Origin: Nitrosopumilales archaeon
GTDB taxonomy: Archaea > Thermoproteota > Nitrososphaeria > Nitrososphaerales > Nitrosopumilaceae
Reading direction: 5' to 3'
Assembly (NCBI GenBank): GCA_900299125.1
Contig: OMIR01000061.1
Coordinates: forward strand, 1 to 37,100
DNA length: 37,100 nucleotides
Shown: one piece after another, positions 1 to 7,437 of the stretch
Position numbering within the stretch: position 1 is the stretch's first letter
Layout: each line of letters starts with the position of its first letter
Translations under genes and position numbers: made by a program
The notes under the pieces: model-generated
Database searches by the model: none
Told to the model about the DNA's origin: nothing
The model's input: only the letters and a program-made list of their open reading frames with translations

Positions 1-2
1 GA

Positions 3-118
3 TGCCAGCACCACTACTTCCCAAGGGCTCTCGCACCTTAGTAACACAGTGGCGACATTAGGTTTGACTTCCAGGTTCGGAAAGAGACTGGGTCGCGCCC
101 TAACGCTGTGGCCGGCTT
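3..118 (-). rRNA. rrf: 5S ribosomal RNA
   Basis: Read on the minus strand, the segment begins AAGCCGGCCACAGCG, carries the conserved loop core CCGAACCUGGAAGU, and ends in GUGCUGGC. The 5' GCCGGC and 3' GCUGGC form the terminal helix I of 5S rRNA. The length, about 115 nt, fits. No 16S or 23S sequence is adjacent in the window, so the gene appears to stand apart from those rRNAs, although the window edge is only a few bases beyond its 3' end. Exact ends are uncertain by a few bases. Confidence 0.88.
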
Positions 119-141
119 GAATGTTTTGGTCTAATTGTTCT

Positions 142-149
142 GTATTAAG
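142..149 (-). promoter_or_regulatory. TATA-like box of 5S rRNA
   Basis: The minus strand reads CTTAATAC about 27 nt upstream of the 5S 5' end, the usual archaeal TATA distance. Inferred from sequence and spacing only. Confidence 0.4.
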
Positions 150-171
150 ATTACGACTAATCTCGAATGAG

Positions 172-179
172 GTATAAAT
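172..179 (+). promoter_or_regulatory. TATA-like box of the ABCE1 gene
   Basis: GTATAAAT is centred about 26 nt upstream of the ATG at 202. This places transcription start at or next to that ATG and supports it over the TTG at 190. Confidence 0.55.
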
Positions 180-201
180 TGACCAGATCTTGGAAGATTC
201 C

Positions 202-1986
202 ATGACGCACCGAGTTGCGGTACTAGACAAGGAATTGTGCCAGCCAAAAAAGTGTGGCCTAGAGTGCATCAAATACTGCCCTGTGAACAAGTCAGGTGCT
301 GAATGTATCATACTAAATGAGGAGATAAAAAAAGCACAGATTGACGAGAATATTTGTAATGGATGTGGAATTTGTGTTAAAGTTTGCCCGTTTGAAGCTA
401 TAACCATAGTCAATCTTGCAACTGAATTAGGAACTGACAAGATTCATCAATATGGAAAAAATTCTTTTCGACTATACAGATTACCTACTCCCAAAAAAGG
501 CGAAGTTGTTGGATTACTTGGCAGAAATGGAATGGGCAAGAGTACTGTTGTTTCCATTTTATCAGGAAATCTCAAGCCCAACTTGGGAAATTATGATTCG
601 CCACCAGAGTGGGACCAAATTTTAAAGAGATTTGCAGGAACTGAACTAAAAGAACATTTTGAGAGAATAAAAAATCAAGAGATCAAAGCAGCAATAAAAC
701 CTCAACAAGTCTACAATATCTCTCAGATCTTTGATGGTACTGGAAAAGAACTATTGGACAAATATGACCAACGTGGAGTCGCATCAGAATTAATCAAGGA
801 ATTAGGCCTTCAAAATTCTTTAGAACATCATGTAAAGGAGCTATCAGGTGGAGAGCTACAGAGACTTTCAGTTGCTGCAGCTGCGTCAAGAGATGCAGAC
901 TTTTACTTTTTTGACGAACCATCATCGTACAACGATGTATTTCAGAGAAGAGGTGTTGCCAGAGTAATTCACAGCCTCGCAAACATAGGAAAATCAGTAA
1001 TGGTAGTAGAGCATGACTTGACACTACTTGACTTTTTATCAGATTATATCGAAATTTTGTATGGAGAGCCTTCAGCATATGGAATAGTATCTGGAATTTT
1101 GTCGACTAAAGTTGGAATCAACGTTTTCTTGGACGGATATCTTCCAAATGAAAATGTTCGTTTTAGGGATAAAAAATTCAGCTTTGATGTTTCCTCATCT
1201 GCTGAAGATTTTGAGAAAGGAGAAGTTCTAATAAAATATCCCGCACTAAAAAGAAACTATCCTGCATTTTCAGTATCAATTGAAGAGGGTCAAGTAAGAC
1301 GAGGAGAGGTAATGGGAATAATGGGCGCCAACGCACTAGGCAAAACAACCATGATGAAAATGATTGCAGGGGTAGAAAAACCAGATGAGGGTTCAGTAGA
1401 CAAATCAATTACAATATCTTACAAACCACAGTACATACCAAATGACTATGATGTTGAAGTATTGTCGGTTTTAGACAAGGCAAATGGTGGGCCTATATTT
1501 GGAAGTATAGAAGAGGAGCAAATAGTAGATCCGTTAAAGATCAAAAAATTATACAACAAATCAATTAAGAATCTCTCCGGAGGAGAATTACAAAAGGTGG
1601 CAGTTGCAACCTGTCTTCTCAAAAAAGCAGATGTATACGCATTAGATGAGCCATCTGCTTTTCTGGATGTGGAAGACAGAATTGCGATTGCAAAGTTTAT
1701 TCAGAGATTTGTAAGATCGTTTTCAAAATCAGCTATCATAATTGACCACGATATTCAGCTAATGGATCTCATATCAGATACAATGGTAATATTTGAAGGA
1801 GAGTCTGGAAAATCTGGTCATGGTACTTCACCACTTGGTAAATCAGATGCGATGAATCGATTCCTGAACTCTCTAGACATTACATTTAGACGGGATGAGC
1901 AAACTCTAAGGCCACGGGTAAACAAAGCAGGAAGCAGACTAGACAAGCAGCAAAAAGACTCTGGTCAATTTTACTACAAACATTGA
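202..1986 (+). CDS. abce1: ABCE1/Rli1 ribosome-recycling ATPase
   Basis: Soluble twin-ATPase that splits ribosomal subunits after termination together with aRF1/Pelota. The N-terminus carries two Fe-S motifs: one with CQPKKCGLEC and a following YCP, the second CNGCGICVKVCPF. Two ABC cassettes follow, with Walker A GRNGMGKST and GANALGKTT, signature LSGGELQR and LSGGELQK, and Walker B ends FFDEPSS and ALDEPSA. The length, 594 aa, is normal for the family. The first residues THRVAVLDKELCQPKKC match the family N-terminus, so the ATG at 202 is preferred over an in-frame TTG at 190. The TATA box at 172-179 supports a leaderless message. The next gene begins at or just after the stop codon, so they are probably co-transcribed. 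Confidence 0.96.
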   Translation: MTHRVAVLDKELCQPKKCGLECIKYCPVNKSGAECIILNEEIKKAQIDENICNGCGICVKVCPFEAITIVNLATELGTDKIHQYGKNSFRLYRLPTPKKGEVVGLLGRNGMGKSTVVSILSGNLKPNLGNYDSPPEWDQILKRFAGTELKEHFERIKNQEIKAAIKPQQVYNISQIFDGTGKELLDKYDQRGVASELIKELGLQNSLEHHVKELSGGELQRLSVAAAASRDADFYFFDEPSSYNDVFQRRGVARVIHSLANIGKSVMVVEHDLTLLDFLSDYIEILYGEPSAYGIVSGILSTKVGINVFLDGYLPNENVRFRDKKFSFDVSSSAEDFEKGEVLIKYPALKRNYPAFSVSIEEGQVRRGEVMGIMGANALGKTTMMKMIAGVEKPDEGSVDKSITISYKPQYIPNDYDVEVLSVLDKANGGPIFGSIEEEQIVDPLKIKKLYNKSIKNLSGGELQKVAVATCLLKKADVYALDEPSAFLDVEDRIAIAKFIQRFVRSFSKSAIIIDHDIQLMDLISDTMVIFEGESGKSGHGTSPLGKSDAMNRFLNSLDITFRRDEQTLRPRVNKAGSRLDKQQKDSGQFYYKH

Positions 1987-1991
1987 CTCGA

Positions 1992-2822
1992 ATGCTAAGA
2001 AAAGCACTCGAAGGAGTGCTAAGTCCTGGTGAAGCTGCTGATTTGTATTCAGCATTTGATCAAATTGGTGATATCATTGTGGTTAGAATTCCAGATTCAT
2101 TACTCTCAAAGAAAAAGATAATCGGTCAGACATTGCTTGAGGAAGTTCATCCTGCACGTTCAGTCTTTTATCAGAGCTCTGATGTTTCTGGAGATTTTAG
2201 AACTAGAAAACTGGAGATAATCGCAGGTGAGGATAAAACTGAAACTGAATATCATGAACATGGCTGTAGATTCAAAGTAGATGTCGAAAAGGCTTTTTTC
2301 TCACCCAGATTATCAACCGAGAGAAAAAGAATAGCAGAATTAGTCAAAGATGGCGAGATATTGATCAATATGTTTGGCGGAATCGGTATGTTTTCAGTCG
2401 TTGCAGCTAAAATCAAAAACTGCACAGTCTACAATATTGACTTGAATCCATATGCTTCCAAATTATGTGAGGAGAACATAAGGATGAACAAAAAAATGAA
2501 AGGCAGAATAATATCAATTAACGGTGATGCAGGTCAAGTTATCAAAGACCAGCTTTCTGATATAGGAGATAGAACATTGATGTTACTACCTGAAAGATCT
2601 GATGAATTTTTGGGCTCTGCGATTCTAGCTACTAAAACAGGCGGAGTAATACACTATTACTCTCATCAACATGCTGACAAACGACAAAATTCTGTGGAAT
2701 TATCAAAACAGCATTTTCTCGAGGTATCTCCAGTCAAATCAGAGATTATCGGCGGTAGAATGGTTCGAGCTGTAGGTCCTCATTACTATCAAACTGTAGT
2801 TGATGCCAAGATTACAAAATAA
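1992..2822 (+). CDS. Trm5/Taw2-family tRNA methyltransferase-like protein
   Basis: Class I AdoMet-dependent methyltransferase of the Trm5 family, whose members act on G37 of tRNA (m1G37 or wyosine synthesis). Visible landmarks are GDFRTRKLE (residues 68-76), FFSPRLSTERKRIAEL (102-117), the AdoMet loop NMFGGIGMFS (126-135), the acidic IDLNP end (149-153) and GGVIHYY (217-223). From the ATG it is 276 aa and appears to lack the N-terminal D1 domain of longer Trm5 enzymes. The motif that reads Asn-Leu-Pro in Trm5 reads Leu-Leu-Pro here (198-200), so activity may be altered. A TTG at 1983 overlapping the previous stop is an alternative start. Its stop abuts the stop of the convergent gene. Confidence 0.8.
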   Translation: MLRKALEGVLSPGEAADLYSAFDQIGDIIVVRIPDSLLSKKKIIGQTLLEEVHPARSVFYQSSDVSGDFRTRKLEIIAGEDKTETEYHEHGCRFKVDVEKAFFSPRLSTERKRIAELVKDGEILINMFGGIGMFSVVAAKIKNCTVYNIDLNPYASKLCEENIRMNKKMKGRIISINGDAGQVIKDQLSDIGDRTLMLLPERSDEFLGSAILATKTGGVIHYYSHQHADKRQNSVELSKQHFLEVSPVKSEIIGGRMVRAVGPHYYQTVVDAKITK

Positions 2823-3044
2823 TTACTTGTCATCAGGTAAAATGGATGACGGAGATGGTTTTGTAGTAGCCATCATGTAACCAATCCACGATATCACACC
2901 TAGTATTCCACCAGCAATCATGAGTATTGATAATTGTAAAACTATTGGGCTCCACTCGGATAACATCAACAAATATGCATAGACAAAAAATCCGCCTATG
3001 CAAGAGCAGAAAATAAGAATTCCGGTTATTTTGCGCCTAGTCAT
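2823..3044 (-). CDS. Small two-helix membrane protein
   Basis: A 73-aa protein not recognised by name. It has a basic N-terminus (MTRRK), one hydrophobic segment at about residues 7-28 and a second at about 34-60, then a polar tail ending SSILPDDK. This suggests an inner-membrane hairpin. The start ATG has a TATA-like box about 24 nt upstream, so it is probably expressed on its own, separately from the acetyltransferase gene upstream on the same strand. Its stop directly abuts the stop of the convergent methyltransferase gene. Function unknown. Confidence 0.65.
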   Translation of the reverse strand: MTRRKITGILIFCSCIGGFFVYAYLLMLSEWSPIVLQLSILMIAGGILGVISWIGYMMATTKPSPSSILPDDK

Positions 3045-3063
3045 TTAGCTAAATACTAGATTG

Positions 3064-3072
3064 TATGTATAT
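3064..3072 (-). promoter_or_regulatory. TATA-like box of the two-helix membrane protein
   Basis: The minus strand reads ATATACATA, centred about 24 nt before the ATG at 3044. It lies in the 32-bp gap after the acetyltransferase stop. Confidence 0.35.
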
Positions 3073-3076
3073 GAAT

Positions 3077-3577
3077 CTAGTATGTGAATTCGATTGCCAT
3101 CAAAAAGGCATCCTCACCATCTCTATAGTACGCCTTTAGTCTCTGCTTTATTACAAAACCAATTTTTTCATACAGTCTTACAGCATCATTATTACTACAC
3201 CTGACTTCCAAATACAGTTCGTCACATCTTTTAGATTTGATTCCCTGAATGCATTCCTCTATGATTGCTTTTCCTAATCCTTTCTTTCTGTATTCTTCTA
3301 GTACTGCCACAGAAACTACATGTCCTTTTTTGACAAATCCCAGCTTTTTGAAATTTGAAAATCCATATTCTGATTTACACATGATGTACCCTACAAGCTT
3401 GCCTTGATGTTCAGCGACCATAAACGCTTCAGGCAGTTCCGCTAAAAGACTTTCATAAAAGTAATCTGAATAGTGCTCAGGTAATGTTTTGAGATTAATT
3501 TCCATTACAGGTATCAAGTCTCCGAGTTCACAATGTCGAATTATGTAATCACCGGTCTGGTGATTTATTATCTGCAT
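3077..3577 (-). CDS. Archaeal N-terminal acetyltransferase (Ard1/RimI type)
   Basis: GNAT-fold enzyme that transfers acetyl from acetyl-CoA to protein N-termini in the cytoplasm. The full-length pattern matches the archaeal Ard1 family: LPEHYSDYF near residue 32, KGHVVSVAVLEEYRKKGLG (84-102) with the acetyl-CoA-binding RxxGxG at 97-102, YLEVRCSNNDAVRLYEKIGF (122-141), and the terminal YYRDGEDAFLMA. At 166 aa it is a single-domain enzyme of normal size. The ATG is preceded by a TATA-like TTAAATATT on the minus strand near 3600-3608. It is divergent from the site-2 protease gene. Confidence 0.88.
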   Translation of the reverse strand: MQIINHQTGDYIIRHCELGDLIPVMEINLKTLPEHYSDYFYESLLAELPEAFMVAEHQGKLVGYIMCKSEYGFSNFKKLGFVKKGHVVSVAVLEEYRKKGLGKAIIEECIQGIKSKRCDELYLEVRCSNNDAVRLYEKIGFVIKQRLKAYYRDGEDAFLMAIEFTY

Positions 3578-3660
3578 TGTAATATTCTAGAATAATCAAT
3601 ATTTAACGTTAAAGTAGAATTATCCAAATCAATTAATGTCCAATTATCATCAAATATTCA

Positions 3661-4746
3661 TTGAGTGAGCCTACACAAGAAGAGATCATTTCTATTGTAT
3701 CATCAGTATTTTCTGTTACAGGAATATCTGTAACACTAGAAAAAATGGAGTTTGAGATATCTGATATCGATATCAAGGAAAAATTTGTAGGACTAGCAAG
3801 GAAATTAGAACAAATTGGAATTGTGTGCTTTGTACAAAAATATGATAATCGTACAGTAATTCAGATAAATAGACTAGCTCCAGAATTTAAAAAGAAACGA
3901 TTTCTTTCAGGTGCCTGGCTTCAAAGAATTCTTTTTGCTATAGTTATTGCATTTACTTTGATTGATGGATATTACAAAACATTAGGGGTTAACAGATTAG
4001 CGTACATCGGAGAGCCAATCGATTTTGCGATATTATACACCATATCTCTGATTGGTATTCTCGGAATTCACGAGGCAGGTCACCTCATTGCAGCTAAATG
4101 GCATAAAGTACGCACCACTTGGCCATACTTTATTCCAGGAATCCCAGTATTTGGCCTAGTACCAACATTTGGTGCAATAATTCAGTCACGTGGACTGATG
4201 GTAAATCGTGATATCATATTTGATATTGGAATTTCAGGACCTATTGCCGGATTAATTATTGCAGTATTGGTTTCATTTTATGGTGCCTATACTTCACCAA
4301 TTCTGGATCCAAGTATTTCGAGTGGTGTGGACGGATTACAAAATCTTGATGATAGTATTTTCATGCAGATAGCACTTGGATTTTTTGGAAAGGCGGGTTC
4401 CAATGTTCAAGTTTTAATGTCACCAGTAATGTTTGCTGCATGGATTGGATTTTTGATAACATTTTTGAATTTACTTCCAGCATGGCAACTTGACGGAGGG
4501 CATATGGCTCACGCAGTTTTTGGCAGGAAAATTCACCGAATTGCTACCTATGCCAGTGTAGGAGTTTTATTTTTGCTAAGATATGAGATGATGGCATTTT
4601 TCATTTTGATATTTAGTATGAGAAACATGAGTGTACGTCCACTAGATGATGTCTCACCTTTATCAAAGAATAGAAAACTACTCTACATCATGGTAGTGAT
4701 ACTAGCAGTCTTGTGTGCACCTATGCCTTTCTCAATTTGGCGCTAA
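3661..4746 (+). CDS. Site-2 protease family (M50) membrane zinc protease
   Basis: Intramembrane metalloprotease. HEAGH (H137, E138, H141) supplies the zinc-binding histidines and catalytic glutamate, and LLPAWQLDGGH (271-281, D278) supplies the third zinc ligand. About 80 soluble N-terminal residues precede the first of several membrane segments (about 86-104, 122-140, 185-208, 254-272 and a C-terminal pair). I see no PDZ or CBS domain. The start is a TTG; an ATG at 3636 is out of frame and ends quickly. A weak TATA-like AATTAAT lies around 3631-3637. The last 15 bp overlap the 3' end of the convergent gene. The substrate is unknown. Confidence 0.85.
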   Translation: MSEPTQEEIISIVSSVFSVTGISVTLEKMEFEISDIDIKEKFVGLARKLEQIGIVCFVQKYDNRTVIQINRLAPEFKKKRFLSGAWLQRILFAIVIAFTLIDGYYKTLGVNRLAYIGEPIDFAILYTISLIGILGIHEAGHLIAAKWHKVRTTWPYFIPGIPVFGLVPTFGAIIQSRGLMVNRDIIFDIGISGPIAGLIIAVLVSFYGAYTSPILDPSISSGVDGLQNLDDSIFMQIALGFFGKAGSNVQVLMSPVMFAAWIGFLITFLNLLPAWQLDGGHMAHAVFGRKIHRIATYASVGVLFLLRYEMMAFFILIFSMRNMSVRPLDDVSPLSKNRKLLYIMVVILAVLCAPMPFSIWR

Positions 4747-5817
4747 AAGAATTCTTGCACCATCTGGGACAATTGATATCTTTTGTCTAGAGCCTTGTTG
4801 TTTTAGAATGTATTCTAGTGTTTCTTTTACACCGTCAAAAATTTTCATGTTTAATTTTTTGATATAAAACTCTGGCAAAACAGATACAATCCCAACCTGA
4901 ATCTTTTTTTCAATCTCAGATAGATATAACAGGTCTTCCATTCCATCTACATATTTTGCTGGTTTTTGCAGTCTTTCTATGCTCATTCTACCTTCAACAT
5001 ATTGTCGAATTGCTTCAGACCCAATTCCGGCCCTACATTCTCCTAGTAAAATAGCAAGACCTTCATCACGAATAGCAGAGTAACAATTCCAAAGTGAACC
5101 TAAAGACTTGCCCAGTGTGTCGTTACTAGCATCCTTACCGGTGCTTACCAATAACGATCTATGCTTTTCGACTTGTTTTGTAAATGATGACATTGTTTTT
5201 GATATTGAACTTGTACTAGATGGATGTCCAATCATAATATCCGCTATTCCTTTTTGATGTGCCACAATTTCGATTGCAGAGATCTCAAAAGAGCTAGCAA
5301 ATATTTTGGCAACCTCCATTGATGGCAAATCTTTTCCTGGATTTGGTAGATTACCTTGTCTTTTTTCATATGCTGATAGCATTTGATCTTTGCCAAATTT
5401 TCGCAACAGTTTTGTAGAAATTGTATCATATCCAAATAATCCATCAAATTCCATTTCTCCTAAAAATACAAGACTTGAATCAAAATTTTCAATTCCTTCA
5501 AAAGCAAATACCTGACTTTCTGAAGGCAGATTTGACCTAACCAGATTCATTATTTGCTTATCTGCAAACACCTTTGGTCTTGGAGTTGCCTTTTGAGTAC
5601 TTTTTTCAAAAATCATAGAAAGTGTTTTTTGTATTGCTGGTGTATGGTTTAGAACGACAAGTGTTTGTGGTTTGTTTAGTTCTAATGCATCCAGTCTTTC
5701 AAAGATTTGTGCATCATCTAATGTTGGATGGTCTAGTTCAATTTTTTGCTCTAAATTTTCTGCCTTTATATCAAGAACAACATCAGTTCCTCCATAGTTT
5801 AACCAAATTTCAGGCAT
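4732..5817 (-). CDS. LarA-like (lactate racemase N-terminal domain-like) protein of unknown role
   Basis: A 361-aa soluble protein with a start ATG that reads MPEIWLNYGG. Upstream in-frame codons would run into the divergent pyrE gene, so the later ATG is chosen. The segments LNKPQTLVVLNHTPAIQ (residues 48-64) and GLAILLGECRAGIGSEA recall the LarA/DUF2088 family, in which the second reads like ILVAECREGLGSE. I do not see the nickel-pincer His motifs of true lactate racemases, so racemase activity should not be assumed. The promoter is shared with pyrE at 5839-5847. Family assignment is by motif memory only. Confidence 0.5.
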   Translation of the reverse strand: MPEIWLNYGGTDVVLDIKAENLEQKIELDHPTLDDAQIFERLDALELNKPQTLVVLNHTPAIQKTLSMIFEKSTQKATPRPKVFADKQIMNLVRSNLPSESQVFAFEGIENFDSSLVFLGEMEFDGLFGYDTISTKLLRKFGKDQMLSAYEKRQGNLPNPGKDLPSMEVAKIFASSFEISAIEIVAHQKGIADIMIGHPSSTSSISKTMSSFTKQVEKHRSLLVSTGKDASNDTLGKSLGSLWNCYSAIRDEGLAILLGECRAGIGSEAIRQYVEGRMSIERLQKPAKYVDGMEDLLYLSEIEKKIQVGIVSVLPEFYIKKLNMKIFDGVKETLEYILKQQGSRQKISIVPDGARILLAPN

Positions 5818-5838
5818 AGTATACCCACAAAACAAACC

Positions 5839-5847
5839 AAAATAAAT
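5839..5847. promoter_or_regulatory. Shared bidirectional TATA-like element (pyrE / LarA-like gene)
   Basis: AAAATAAAT sits midway between the two divergent start codons: about 25 nt from the pyrE ATG at 5868 and about 26 nt from the ATG at 5817. One AT element could direct both transcripts, each leaderless. Confidence 0.5.
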
Positions 5848-5867
5848 CCAGTTTAGTAAATTTTGGT

Positions 5868-6473
5868 ATGGAGTTTGTAAAAGAGTTTGCAACATTTCTA
5901 TATCAAAACGGCATAATCAAATTCGGAGAATTTAAGCTCGCTAGCGGTAAATCGAGTTCTTATTATGTCGATTTGAGGCTAGTTCCTAGTTATCCTCATC
6001 AATTCAGACGTATGATAAAGCACTTGCAAAATATGATTTCAGAGCAAATCGGCTTTGATAATTTCGATACTGTCGGTTCTGTACCTACAGGAGGTCTAGT
6101 AATTGCATCATCATTGGCATATGAGCTAGTAAAGCCAATTGTTTATGTCAGATCTCAGGCAAAAGATTATGGAACTAGCAAATTAGTCGAGGGTGTTGTA
6201 AAATTAGATGATAGAATTATTCTAATAGATGATGTTGCAACTACTGGCGGTTCTGTAATTAATGGAATTAAAGAACTCAAAAAGGCTGGCGCCAAGATTT
6301 CAGATGCTTATGTAATAATTAACAGGTTGGAAGGAGCTGAGAAGAACCTAGCAGAAGAAGGAGTAGTCCTCCACCAAATTTTAGATATAATGCAAATCGC
6401 TAAAATTTTGCATGCAGAAAAACTGATCGATGATTTGATTTTAAATAAAGTAAAATTCCAGGTTCAATCCTAG
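5868..6473 (+). CDS. pyrE: Orotate phosphoribosyltransferase
   Basis: Converts orotate and PRPP to OMP in pyrimidine synthesis. Family landmarks are FGEFKLASGKSSSYYVDLR near residue 18, VGSVPTGG, and the PRPP-binding loop IILIDDVATTGGS. At 201 aa it is a standalone enzyme without a fused OMP decarboxylase. The ATG lies 50 bp from the divergent gene's start, with a shared TATA-like element between them. The stop codon overlaps the stop of the convergent TBP gene by 4 bp. No other pyrimidine gene is adjacent. Confidence 0.95.
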   Translation: MEFVKEFATFLYQNGIIKFGEFKLASGKSSSYYVDLRLVPSYPHQFRRMIKHLQNMISEQIGFDNFDTVGSVPTGGLVIASSLAYELVKPIVYVRSQAKDYGTSKLVEGVVKLDDRIILIDDVATTGGSVINGIKELKKAGAKISDAYVIINRLEGAEKNLAEEGVVLHQILDIMQIAKILHAEKLIDDLILNKVKFQVQS

Positions 6474-7030
6474 TCGTAGATCATTAACTTTTTGTCTTCT
6501 AATGTATTGTGCAAATTATTTACTGAACGATACACGTCTGATTCTTTTTTTGCTCCAGTACAAACTAATTTTCCTGATGCAAATAACAATATGACAGTTT
6601 TTGGATCTAACATTCTATGAATTAATCCAGGAAATTGTTCAGGTTCATACATGCTTCTTGGAAGTACTCTAGCAGCTTGTTCTAGATGAATTTTGCCGCC
6701 TAGATTACCAGATGCTACAATATTTTGTACAGTAACTACTGCATTGTTTTTGATTTTAATTCCTCCTTTTTTTAGTTGGCTTACAACGGAATTTACTGCT
6801 TTGACTGCCATTTCTTCTGATTTTCCACCAGTGCAAACCATTTTGCCAGATGAAAAGATTAGAGTTGCAGTCTTTGGACTTTTGATTCTAAATACTAAAC
6901 CAGGGAACTGTTCTGGATTCCATTCTGTCTCTGGAAATTTTTCTGTGATTTCAGTCAAATCTAATCTTTGATCTATGGTAGCAGAAGCTACTACATTCTC
7001 TATTGATATGATTGGTTTGGTTTGTGGCAT
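6470..7030 (-). CDS. tbp: TATA-box-binding protein (TBP)
   Basis: General transcription factor that binds TATA boxes and recruits TFB and RNA polymerase. The two direct repeats of the TBP saddle are clear: ENVVASATIDQRLDL with EQFPGLVFR and FSSGKMVCTG in the first, and QNIVASGNLGGKIHL with EQFPGLIHR and FASGKLVCTG in the second. At 186 aa it is a compact archaeal TBP without a long acidic tail. The ATG at 7030 is preferred over a TTG two codons upstream because a strong TATAAATA lies about 29 nt before it. The stop overlaps that of pyrE by 4 bp. Confidence 0.96.
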   Translation of the reverse strand: MPQTKPIISIENVVASATIDQRLDLTEITEKFPETEWNPEQFPGLVFRIKSPKTATLIFSSGKMVCTGGKSEEMAVKAVNSVVSQLKKGGIKIKNNAVVTVQNIVASGNLGGKIHLEQAARVLPRSMYEPEQFPGLIHRMLDPKTVILLFASGKLVCTGAKKESDVYRSVNNLHNTLEDKKLMIYD

Positions 7031-7055
7031 CTTCAAACTTTTTGCAAGTCAGCCG

Positions 7056-7063
7056 TATTTATA
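7056..7063 (-). promoter_or_regulatory. TATA box of the TBP gene
   Basis: The minus strand reads GTATAAATAC; the TATAAATA core is centred about 29 nt upstream of the ATG at 7030. It is one of the best TATA matches in the window. Confidence 0.6.
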
Positions 7064-7325
7064 CTCAAATGTATGGCAGCTCAGTCAAATGCCTTCACAT
7101 CATTATTCAGATATAACTCTGATTCTTCATTGCGGCCAATTCATGTGGGATGATAACTTCTTTTATGATTTTCCTAATACAAGACTCTAATTCACGAATC
7201 TCCACACATTGGAAAATAATTCAAGAGAGTCAATTTCAACTAAGAGGCATCTTTAAGATTTTTAGAATAATTGAAGAGTTGGTTTTATCATGTTGGACTT
7301 AAAAATACACAATAAGTTTTGGATT
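7064..7325. other. Intergenic stretch with no supported gene
   Basis: Between the TBP promoter and the tRNA lie about 260 bp with scattered stop codons and no codon pattern I trust. I looked for C/D box sRNA signatures (RUGAUGA, CUGA); GGATGATAA near 7147 comes close but has no convincing partner. Nothing is called. Confidence 0.4.
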
Positions 7326-7330
7326 AAAAA
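7326..7330 (-). terminator. Short T-tract after the tRNA
   Basis: The minus strand reads TTTTT right after the tRNA 3' end. A short T-run is the usual archaeal intrinsic stop signal, but this one is short. Confidence 0.3.
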
Positions 7331-7331
7331 G

Positions 7332-7405
7332 TGGGCCCAAAGGGCTTCGATCCCTTGGCTCACCGGTTATGAGCCGGTTACTCTACCAAGCTGAGTTATG
7401 GGCCC
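7332..7405 (-). tRNA. tRNA with CAU anticodon (elongator Met or Ile2)
   Basis: A full cloverleaf is visible: acceptor GGGCCCA/TGGGCCC with discriminator A, D stem ACTC/GAGT, anticodon stem ACCGG/CCGGT around loop CTCATAA, and T arm AAGGG/CCCTT with loop ATCGAAG. The anticodon stem lacks the GGG/CCC pairs of initiator tRNA, so it is not the initiator. Elongator Met and Ile2 (C34 modified to agmatidine) cannot be separated by eye; the CCGG stem would suit either. CCA is not encoded. Confidence 0.9.
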
Positions 7406-7428
7406 CTGAAAAAACAGGTTCGTGTTGT

Positions 7429-7436
7429 GTATAAAA
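7429..7436 (-). promoter_or_regulatory. TATA box of the CAU tRNA
   Basis: The minus strand reads TTTTATAC, centred about 27 nt upstream of the tRNA 5' end. It lies immediately after the stop codon of the upstream CADD-like gene. Confidence 0.5.
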
Positions 7437-7437
7437 G

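Noticed and set aside
190-201. TTG at 190 as the start of ABCE1
   Set aside because: The ATG at 202 matches the family N-terminus and sits at the right distance from the TATA box.
6693-7190. Plus-strand open frames across the TBP gene and its upstream region
   Set aside because: They are antisense to a well-conserved gene and show no family-like motifs.
7140-7200. Possible C/D box sRNA near GGATGATAA
   Set aside because: The C box is imperfect and no D box lies at a suitable distance.
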